Assembly (NCBI GenBank): GCA_043421945.1
Contig: JBHOGO010000081.1
Coordinates: forward strand, 1-20,010
Source: Thaumasiovibrio sp043421945
Lineage (GTDB): Bacteria > Pseudomonadota > Gammaproteobacteria > Enterobacterales > Vibrionaceae
Direction of reading: 5' to 3'
Length of the DNA: 20,010 nt
Positions within the stretch are counted from its first letter, which is position 1, and every line of letters begins with the position of its first letter. This document shows, piece by piece, positions 16,101 to 20,010 of the stretch. A model generated the notes under the pieces. The model saw only the letters and a list, made by a program, of their open reading frames with translations. It was not told the origin of the DNA and did not search any database. The position numbers were made by a program, and so were the translations under genes.

Positions 16101-16157
16101 CAGGAACATTACCCAGCTGATCACCCTATTCTTTATTGAATATTCAGCAATTGTCAT
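13101..16157 (-). CDS. RND efflux pump permease (HAE1/AcrB type)
   Basis: The 1018-aa inner-membrane permease exports drugs or toxic amphiphiles with a proton gradient, working with an adaptor and an outer-membrane channel. It has the twelve-helix plan with two large periplasmic loops (about 35-335 and 550-860). The proton-relay region of TM4 reads LGMLVDNAIVITEG, with Asp402 followed by Asn403 where AcrB has two Asp; the conserved TM10 lysine is Lys929 in IVKNGIVLVEQ. The conserved segment EFPIPQAMVNTVYPGASPEQVE sits at 39-60. It starts two bases after the adaptor's stop, with a GAGGA site inside the adaptor gene. No outer-membrane channel gene is present in the window, so it must borrow a TolC-like protein. 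The exact Vibrio pump name cannot be assigned. Confidence 0.92.
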   Translation of the reverse strand: MTIAEYSIKNRVISWVMFLLLLIGGTVSFTGLGQLEFPEFPIPQAMVNTVYPGASPEQVEEEVTLPIERAILELEYVKHIDSNTSAGMSQVMIELDEKYPADAQPQIWDELRRKINDVQAELPPGVYPSQVVDDFSDVYGILFNISSDDYSYREMENYADYLQRELLSVKGVKKVSIAGTVTEQVVIEVSQQDMHSLGIDPSWILGIIQNQNVVSNAGSLYVQGQSVRIHPTGEFNDIEALSSLIISPPGSNELIRLGDIATISRQFDETPTNLYRSNGQKALSLGVSFAKGVNVVDVGIAVDNKLAEIESFRPIGMDMTKVYDQPTVVDASVYDFLVSLAQAVGIVIVVLLFAMGLRSGILMGGILLLTILGTFIGMNILGIEIQIISLGALIIALGMLVDNAIVITEGVLVGLKRGMTKMQAINLVVTQNQWPLLGATAIAIIAFAPIGLSPDSTGDFLGSLFQVLMVSLLLSWIIALTLTPFFCELMFKEEIRSAEDGDIVDPYKGLFFNVYRSFLKRALRHRIISISLTLGLLVAAIYGFGFVRQAFFPPSNTPIFYVDVWMQQGTDIRQTEETMIELEAKALETEGVVNVTSVMGMGAQRFILTYAPEKVYSSYGQLIVEAEDLKTIQAMIPGMEATFERNFPEVEFKFKLMDLGPAPAAKVEARFYGSDPDVLRSLATQAVDIMENEPQAHAIRHSWREKTNVVRPQLDEAAARRSGVNKQTLDNTLLLNFSGQQVGVYRDGSHILPLVMRAPDEERLDANRINELQLWSQERNAWIPVEQVVTGFDVELEDSLIIRRDFKRMISVMTDVRPFSDDTSESLRLAIKDEIEAIELPPGYSFEWGGEYEVQQMATASLFKFLPLGYLSMFLITVFLFNTIRQPLAIWFTVPLSLIGVSAGLLILNIPFSFTALLGLLSLSGMIVKNGIVLVEQIKIELEEGVEIQTAIVHASVSRCRPVCMAALTTMLGMIPLVFDAFFQSMAVTIIFGLGFATILTLIVLPVIYSLLYRVKYT

Positions 16158-16159
16158 TC

Positions 16160-17254
16160 TTAGAGTCCTCGCTCACGTTCTAACGGTTTCACCTTCATTC
16201 CTTCGCGCAAACGATTAAGACCAGCACTGACAAGCTCGTCGCCTGCTTGAATGTCACCGGATACCACTACACCTTCGGCATTTACGCTATGTAACGTGAC
16301 TGGCACTGGCGCAACAGCACCGTTGTGGTAAACCCATACATGGGCTTTACCGGTATTATCATCACTCATTACCGCAGTCATCGGTAAAGTGAATGAGTTA
16401 TCCGGTGCAGAATGAGGCAGCACTTTCGACATATTCATGTACAACGTTGCCCCCATCCCCGGATAAATAGTTTGACCATTATCAGGAACCTCTAACGAGA
16501 AGACGACCTCATAGGCTTGGGTGCCAGGGGTGACTTGTGTTGAATGCTGCTTATAAGTAACAGGGTAGCTAGAGCCACCTCCAGCAAAAGTGACGGTGGG
16601 TTGATAAGAAGGATCGATGGTGCTTTCATCTATCTGATTGAGTATTGATTCTGGCAATTGAATACTAATATCAAGCTCTCGATCATCTTGAAGCACTAAT
16701 ATTGTTTGCTGTGGCTGGATATACTGAAAGTTTTCTACTGCTGTTTGCGCGATACGACCAGAAAAGGGGGCAACTAACGAGCTGTCTGCAAGGCGATCTT
16801 GGGCTAGTTTCAATGCCGCTTGCGATGACTTAACACGAGCTTGCGCATTATCATAATCAGATTGAGACAATACATTTTTTTTACGCAGCTGCTCTACACG
16901 TTCAAAATCACGTTGTGCTAATTCGAAATCAGTGCGACGTAATAGCAATTCTGTCTTAAAGTCTCGATCATCTAATCGAGCCAACAACTGTCCCTTCTCA
17001 ACTCGTTCTGCTGGCTTAACAGGAAACTCGACTAACTCGCCAGGTACACGAAACGAAACTACCGCTTCTTCGCTTGCCAACACATTGGCTGGGAATCTTC
17101 GCATATTTTGTTGCTCAACATCGGCAACGGTAATCAGGCGGACTGGGCGAATGACTTCTGTTTTAACTTCTTCTGTTGCCTCTTGCCCACAGCCAGTTAG
17201 TGCTGCAGCAACCGCTATTCCAATAATAGCGACTTTCATTTGATTACAAGACAT
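16160..17254 (-). CDS. RND periplasmic adaptor lipoprotein (membrane fusion protein)
   Basis: This 364-aa protein bridges the RND permease to an outer-membrane channel. The ATG at 17254 is chosen because GGAG lies 7 bases before it; a longer frame from 17302 has no such site. A lipobox LTGC puts the lipidated cysteine at residue 22, so it is anchored to the inner membrane. Then come the lipoyl half FRVPGELVEFPVKPAERVEKGQLLARLDD, an alpha-hairpin with coiled-coil character (LLLRRTDFELAQRDFERV... to LKLAQDRLADS, about 100-155), the second lipoyl half (SLVAPFSGRIAQ), a beta-barrel and a membrane-proximal domain. It is the first gene of a two-gene operon, downstream of a terminator and an operator-like motif shared with the TetR gene. 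Confidence 0.9.
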   Translation of the reverse strand: MSCNQMKVAIIGIAVAAALTGCGQEATEEVKTEVIRPVRLITVADVEQQNMRRFPANVLASEEAVVSFRVPGELVEFPVKPAERVEKGQLLARLDDRDFKTELLLRRTDFELAQRDFERVEQLRKKNVLSQSDYDNAQARVKSSQAALKLAQDRLADSSLVAPFSGRIAQTAVENFQYIQPQQTILVLQDDRELDISIQLPESILNQIDESTIDPSYQPTVTFAGGGSSYPVTYKQHSTQVTPGTQAYEVVFSLEVPDNGQTIYPGMGATLYMNMSKVLPHSAPDNSFTLPMTAVMSDDNTGKAHVWVYHNGAVAPVPVTLHSVNAEGVVVSGDIQAGDELVSAGLNRLREGMKVKPLERERGL

Positions 17255-17287
17255 CCAGCATCTCCATAAAATAAACGCGAACAATAT

Positions 17288-17301
17288 CCGAATATCATTC
17301 A
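17288..17301. promoter_or_regulatory. Operator-like motif upstream of the adaptor gene
   Basis: CCGAATATCATTCA matches the motif in the TetR promoter (CCGAATAATATTCG, 18091-18104) at 11 of 14 positions and keeps the left half-site CGAATA. It lies 34 bases upstream of the adaptor start codon. Binding by the adjacent TetR-family protein is inferred. Confidence 0.5.
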
Positions 17302-17311
17302 TTAACGATAA

Positions 17312-17337
17312 AATAAAAGAGCAGCATACAGCTGCTC
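17312..17337 (-). terminator. Intrinsic terminator after the TetR gene
   Basis: GAGCAGC (17319-17325) pairs with GCTGCTC (17331-17337) over 5 bases; on the minus strand it is followed by TTTTATTTTA. It lies 18 bases past the TetR stop and ahead of the adaptor gene. The pump therefore has its own promoter, or is expressed at a low level by readthrough. Confidence 0.82.
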
Positions 17338-17355
17338 AAAGACTATTACGGTAAA

Positions 17356-18066
17356 CTAACATTTCAAAACTTCATCGATCTCTGTAATGAGGTCACAAGC
17401 AATCACACGAAGTAGCTGCCAGTCACTCTCTTTCAATTCAAGAACGATACCCCATCCCTGAAATAATTTTGTCAGATTTTCAACTAATGGATGAGCAGCG
17501 GTATAGACCCCCTCAGGAATATCCATGACACTAAACCCAGAAATTTTTATATCATAAATGCCCATGGTAATACCTACCATTCCAGCCAACAGTTTCTGTG
17601 CATCAGCGTGCTCTCTATCTTCTCCAAAAATAGCATCTATGATTGGTAAAATCACATTTTGAGATTCTGAGCCAATAGCATTCAGCTCATCAACCCGTGA
17701 TGTTGACGCTCGTTTCCACACTGATGGTAAACAAGCCATAGGGAGAATTTCATACAATCCTTTATGCTTATCACCGTGCTCCCACATCAGAATAGGGATA
17801 AGTGCTAATCTCAACGCTGGCTGCAAGTCCAAAGAGGTTGCTTTAACAAGTATTCTAGTTTTCTTTCGCGTCACTTCGACCGCACACCCCAGCAATAGAT
17901 CCTCTTTACTGGCAAAGTGCGAATAAACCACGCCCATAGAGCAACCACTCGCCTTCGCAACTTCAGCCATCTTTAGGTCTAAAAAGCCTTGCTCATTCAA
18001 TAAAGAAAGGGTTGACCAGATGATCTCCTTTTCTCTTTGCTGACGCTTTAATTGTCTACTCATCAC
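17356..18066 (-). CDS. TetR-family regulator of the RND pump
   Basis: This 236-aa protein has an N-terminal TetR helix-turn-helix (about 12-60): IIWSTLSLLNEQGFLDLKMAEVAKASGCSMGVVYSHFASKEDLLLG, with the typical Gly-Val-x-Tyr-x-His-Phe-x-x-Lys core. The ligand-binding C-terminal part, about 65-236, is helical and variable as usual. The start may be a GTG at 18066 or the ATG right after it at 18063; AAGGTG fits the GTG slightly better. Local repression of its own gene and of the pump is supported by a motif shared by both promoters. A terminator separates it from the pump operon. The inducing ligand is unknown. Confidence 0.88.
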   Translation of the reverse strand: MMSRQLKRQQREKEIIWSTLSLLNEQGFLDLKMAEVAKASGCSMGVVYSHFASKEDLLLGCAVEVTRKKTRILVKATSLDLQPALRLALIPILMWEHGDKHKGLYEILPMACLPSVWKRASTSRVDELNAIGSESQNVILPIIDAIFGEDREHADAQKLLAGMVGITMGIYDIKISGFSVMDIPEGVYTAAHPLVENLTKLFQGWGIVLELKESDWQLLRVIACDLITEIDEVLKC

Positions 18067-18090
18067 AAATATTCACCTTGAAACCACAAC

Positions 18091-18123
18091 CCGAATAATA
18101 TTCGTATTTTATTCGATGAACAA
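18091..18123 (-). promoter_or_regulatory. TetR gene promoter overlapping its putative operator
   Basis: On the minus strand TTGTTC (18123-18118) and TATTAT (18100-18095) are exactly 17 bases apart, a good sigma-70 pair. The -10 lies inside the palindrome CGAATA-A-TATTCG (18092-18104), and a further CGAATA half-site (18115-18110, minus strand) lies in the spacer. Overlap of the core promoter with a palindrome also found upstream of the pump points to autorepression. Confidence 0.6.
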
Positions 18124-18260
18124 CATTTTTTTTAGAATCGGACAATTTTTAGTAACTCCACACTCCTTAGCGTGATAGTGCTCACGTAAAACACTCAAAA
18201 TACCACACAAAATCAACGCATAGATCACATGCATTAACATATATTTACTTACATTCTGCA
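18124..18260. other. Gene-free stretch between TetR promoter and mgtE promoter
   Basis: No coding frame is evident. It contains a CRP-like palindrome at 18171-18186 and a second weaker half-site (TGATC-type, near 18224). Together with the leader below, it forms the 500-base space between the divergent TetR and mgtE genes. Confidence 0.5.
18171..18186. promoter_or_regulatory. CRP-like palindrome
   Basis: CGTGA, six bases, TCACG matches the CRP core GTGA-N6-TCAC in both halves. It is centred about 118 bases upstream of the proposed mgtE transcription start and about 110 bases from the TetR start codon. Distance from either promoter makes direct activation uncertain. Confidence 0.3.
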
Positions 18261-18290
18261 TTGGAATTTTCATCTTTTTTTCTGTAAAGT
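18261..18290 (+). promoter_or_regulatory. Candidate mgtE promoter
   Basis: TTGGAA (18261-18266) is followed after 18 bases by TAAAGT (18285-18290), preceded directly by TG. Transcription from about 18297 would give mgtE a leader of about 290 bases. Confidence 0.4.
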
Positions 18291-18324
18291 TCGCGCCATC
18301 AAAAACCGATACGGAGCACTACCC

Positions 18325-18360
18325 TTGGACCCCTATAGTTGTCATTTAAACAGTTATTAA
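18325..18360 (+). CDS. Possible first leader peptide of mgtE (11 aa, TTG start)
   Basis: GGAG (18313-18316) lies 8 bases before a TTG that opens MDPYSCHLNSY and stops at TAA (18358-18360), just ahead of a structured region. An Asp-Pro pair directly after the start resembles the acidic-proline beginning of the enteric MgtL leader peptide (MEPDP). The short length and rare start codon make chance a real option. Confidence 0.25.
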   Translation: MDPYSCHLNSY

Positions 18361-18363
18361 ATC

Positions 18364-18405
18364 CTCTGGTCGTCTCTCTTCGTTACGAGCCTCACCAGAG
18401 TGAGG
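18364..18405 (+). ncRNA. Mutually exclusive stems in the mgtE leader RNA
   Basis: CTCTGGT (18364-18370) can pair with ACCAGAG (18394-18400), a perfect 7-bp stem. Alternatively CCTCAC (18390-18395) pairs with GTGAGG (18400-18405) over a 4-base loop. The two share bases and cannot coexist, which is the mark of a regulatory leader. A C/U-rich stretch downstream (about 18418-18445) could bind Rho. It matches no riboswitch class I know. Confidence 0.4.
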
Positions 18406-18488
18406 TAGCGTAAGTACTCTCTTTTCTAAGCAGTCCTACCTGCCCGGCTTAACAGCCAATCCGTGGTTTTCATAAGGAAACACACCCC

Positions 18489-18548
18489 ATGCAATCAAGC
18501 ACACAGGAACCTCCTAGTTGGTGGTTTAACTTATGCTACTTATCGTGA
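18489..18548 (+). CDS. Putative mgtE leader peptide (19 aa)
   Basis: ATG with AAGGA (18474-18478) 10 bases upstream opens MQSSTQEPPSWWFNLCYLS, ending at TGA (18546-18548). It carries an acidic-proline-proline cluster (Glu7-Pro8-Pro9) followed by Ser and two Trp. Such clusters slow or destabilise ribosomes, and in MgtL of enteric bacteria a similar motif makes ribosomes drop off at low magnesium. Its stop codon overlaps the first bases of the hairpin that competes with the mgtE ribosome-binding-site hairpin, so position alone suggests a regulatory leader. The coding call rests on start, spacing and context; there is no homology I can recall. Confidence 0.55.
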   Translation: MQSSTQEPPSWWFNLCYLS

Positions 18549-18584
18549 TTTGAGGATATGTATATCTTCGAATCCGGAGATATA
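18547..18584 (+). promoter_or_regulatory. Two-state RNA switch masking the mgtE ribosome binding site
   Basis: Hairpin B, TATATCTTCG (18561-18570) with CGGAGATATA (18575-18584), is 10 bp with one G-U pair and a 4-base loop. It encloses GGAG (18576-18579), the Shine-Dalgarno sequence of mgtE. Hairpin A, GATTTGAGGATA (18547-18558) with TATCTTCGAATC (18563-18574), is 12 bp with two G-U pairs and a TGTA loop. It uses the whole left arm and loop of B, so A and B exclude each other. A begins inside the leader peptide's TGA. A ribosome at that stop would block A and let B close mgtE; an empty leader would form A and leave GGAG free. Confidence 0.7.
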
Positions 18585-18586
18585 TT

Positions 18587-19912
18587 ATGGAACTCATACA
18601 CAACGATCCTCGTCTCATTGTTACCGATGACGAAAAAGTCTATATGGCAAGCCAACCCGCCGATATTGCAGAGCGATTTAATCAAATGTCGCGAGCTGAA
18701 GTCGTCGAAATGTTTGCTCAACTCAGCATTAAGTACCAAGTTGAAGTCGTTAGTCACCTTTCTGAGCGTAATCAAATAGCGTTGGCCACACGCCTTCCTC
18801 GCTACCGCCTAGCATCCATTGTTTCTGCGATGGATTCTGATGACCGTGCTGATTTCTTTAATCGCATGCCAGAAGACGCGCAACAGCAACTACTACCTGC
18901 ACTAGCCTATGCCGAGCGTGAAGATATTCGCTTATTATCTGCATACAACGATGACAGTGCTGGTTCGATCATGACATCAGACTATGCGTTTTTGTCACCG
19001 GATCTAACGCCAATCGAAGCAATCAATACACTACGACGCGTCGCGCCTGATGCGGAGACGGTTTATCATGCTTACATTGTTGATGCAGATAGAAAATTAC
19101 TGGGTACGGTATCGTTACGCGACATTATTTTAGCGGCACCAACGCAAACCATCGAACAGTTGATGGTTAAAGATGTTATTTCAGTAACGAGCGACACAGA
19201 TAAAGAAAAGGTGAGCCAAATCGTTGCTCACTACGATTTGATGGCAGTGCCGGTGACAAGCCAAGATGGCAAATTACTTGGCATCATCACTCACGATGAC
19301 ATTCTCGATGTTGTTACAGAGGAAGCGACCGAAGATATGCACAAAGGTGCTAATATCGGCAAGCTAACCACAAGCTTAAAAGATGCTTCAGCAGCACTTC
19401 TTTATAAGAAACGTGTTGTTTGGCTGGTATTACTTGTCTTTGGGAATATTTTCTCAGGTGCGGGTATCGCTCACTTTGAAGATATCATCACTTCTTATGT
19501 CGCACTCGTGTTCTTCTTACCTCTACTCATTGATAGTGGCGGTAATGCAGGTTCGCAATCCGCAACACTGATGGTACGTGCACTTGCAACTGGTGATGTA
19601 GAGCTAAAAGACTGGAGCAAAATGCTAGGAAGGGAAGTGTTTGTCTCGATGGCTTTAGGCCTCAGCATGGCGGCTGCCGTCTATATGCTTGGCTTTTACC
19701 GAGGTGGACCTGAAATAGCCCTTGTCGTGGGCATTAGTATGATCGTTATCGTTATGGTTGGTAGTTTGGTTGGTACGATGCTGCCATTCATCTTACACCA
19801 CTTGAAGCTAGACCCCGCGTCTGCGAGTGCGCCAATGATTACCTCTATTGCAGATATCAGTGGTGTTCTTATCTACTTCGCTATTGCTTCGTCCGTACTT
19901 AGCCTTGGTTAG
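18587..19912 (+). CDS. mgtE: Magnesium channel/transporter MgtE
   Basis: This 441-aa protein is a Mg2+-gated Mg2+ channel of the inner membrane. The order is as in the family: a cytoplasmic N domain of helical repeats (about 20-125), two CBS domains (about 130-190 and 192-250, with MTSDYAFLSPDLT and MVKDVISVTSDTD starting each), a connecting helix, then five membrane helices from about 276. The signature SGGNAGSQSATL is at 317-328 and the pore-lining acidic residue of the last helix is Asp423 in IADISGVL. The start is fixed by GGAG 7 bases upstream, inside hairpin B. It is transcribed from a long leader and ends 98 bases before the window edge. No neighbour shares its transcript within the window. 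Confidence 0.93.
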   Translation: MELIHNDPRLIVTDDEKVYMASQPADIAERFNQMSRAEVVEMFAQLSIKYQVEVVSHLSERNQIALATRLPRYRLASIVSAMDSDDRADFFNRMPEDAQQQLLPALAYAEREDIRLLSAYNDDSAGSIMTSDYAFLSPDLTPIEAINTLRRVAPDAETVYHAYIVDADRKLLGTVSLRDIILAAPTQTIEQLMVKDVISVTSDTDKEKVSQIVAHYDLMAVPVTSQDGKLLGIITHDDILDVVTEEATEDMHKGANIGKLTTSLKDASAALLYKKRVVWLVLLVFGNIFSGAGIAHFEDIITSYVALVFFLPLLIDSGGNAGSQSATLMVRALATGDVELKDWSKMLGREVFVSMALGLSMAAAVYMLGFYRGGPEIALVVGISMIVIVMVGSLVGTMLPFILHHLKLDPASASAPMITSIADISGVLIYFAIASSVLSLG

Positions 19913-19929
19913 CGCTAGTACTTAGATTA

Positions 19930-20010
19930 TTACTTAACCTGAACTCGGGATAAGAAGAGAAGGGAACTAAAAGCTGGCTCTGCGATCAGATCTTTCAACC
20001 AAGAAGGAAA
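19930..20010 (-). CDS. Possible 3' end of a leftward gene cut by the window edge
   Basis: The minus strand is open from the edge to a TAA at 19930-19932, giving 26 residues that end LLFLSRVQVK. It is too short to identify, and one of three frames staying open over 78 bases is not rare. It could be a pseudo-frame or the tail of a gene outside the window. The region also carries no visible mgtE terminator. Confidence 0.2.
   Translation of the reverse strand, partial: FPSWLKDLIAEPAFSSLLFLSRVQVK

Noticed and set aside
18297..18586. Known magnesium riboswitch (M-box or enteric mgtA leader) in the mgtE leader
   Set aside because: I do not see the conserved core of the M-box, and the leader sequence does not resemble the enteric mgtA leader beyond the acidic-proline codons.
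18558..18779. 73-codon frame overlapping the start of mgtE in another frame
   Set aside because: It runs inside mgtE, which has clear full-length family similarity; its ATG sits in the loop of the leader hairpin, with a poorly spaced upstream GAGG.

Overview
The window looks like a chromosomal segment of a marine gammaproteobacterium, most likely Vibrionaceae. This rests on moderately AT-rich DNA and on recognisable families typical of that group (DUF3859, YehS-type DUF1456, RoxA, RsuA, MgtE, and a TetR-controlled RND pump). It is inference from gene content, not a species call. There are no rRNA or tRNA genes, no CRISPR array and no recognisable insertion sequence.

Layout. Positions 1-4930 hold small, mostly rightward genes separated by long gaps: an exported 107-aa protein, a very short leftward basic peptide (985-1065), a DUF3859 protein, a GNAT acetyltransferase, an exported Ig-like/carboxypeptidase-regulatory-like protein, a leftward two-TM membrane protein, and a pair made of a DUF1289-CWC cysteine-rich protein and a small exported protein. 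Positions 5020-8400 hold a one-domain RRM protein, a MATE efflux pump divergent from an AraC-family regulator, and a LysE-family exporter gene broken by two frameshifts. Positions 8480-13000 hold a leftward, RNA- and ribosome-related series: RoxA ribosomal oxygenase, a DEAD-box helicase, a DUF1456 protein and RsuA pseudouridine synthase, followed by a small cupin. Positions 13020-18125 hold a leftward TetR, lipoprotein adaptor and RND permease module. It has a terminator after the regulator, another after the permease, and a shared operator-like motif in front of both the regulator and the adaptor. Positions 18260-19912 hold the magnesium channel gene mgtE with a leader of almost 300 nt.

The most interesting part is the mgtE leader. 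A 19-codon reading frame (18489-18548) with an E-P-P motif and a ribosome binding site ends exactly where a 12-bp hairpin begins (18547-18574). That hairpin is mutually exclusive with a 10-bp hairpin (18561-18584) that buries the Shine-Dalgarno sequence of mgtE. This is the architecture of a translation-controlled switch. A ribosome finishing the leader peptide would break the first hairpin and let the second close mgtE; a ribosome that aborts early at the acidic-proline motif, as low magnesium is known to cause in MgtL of the enteric mgtA leader, would leave mgtE open. The base pairing is seen in the sequence; the magnesium logic is inference.

Other items worth a second look are the shared TetR operator motif, a consensus CRP site in a gene-free gap near the tiny basic peptide, and the double homopolymer frameshift in the LysE gene.
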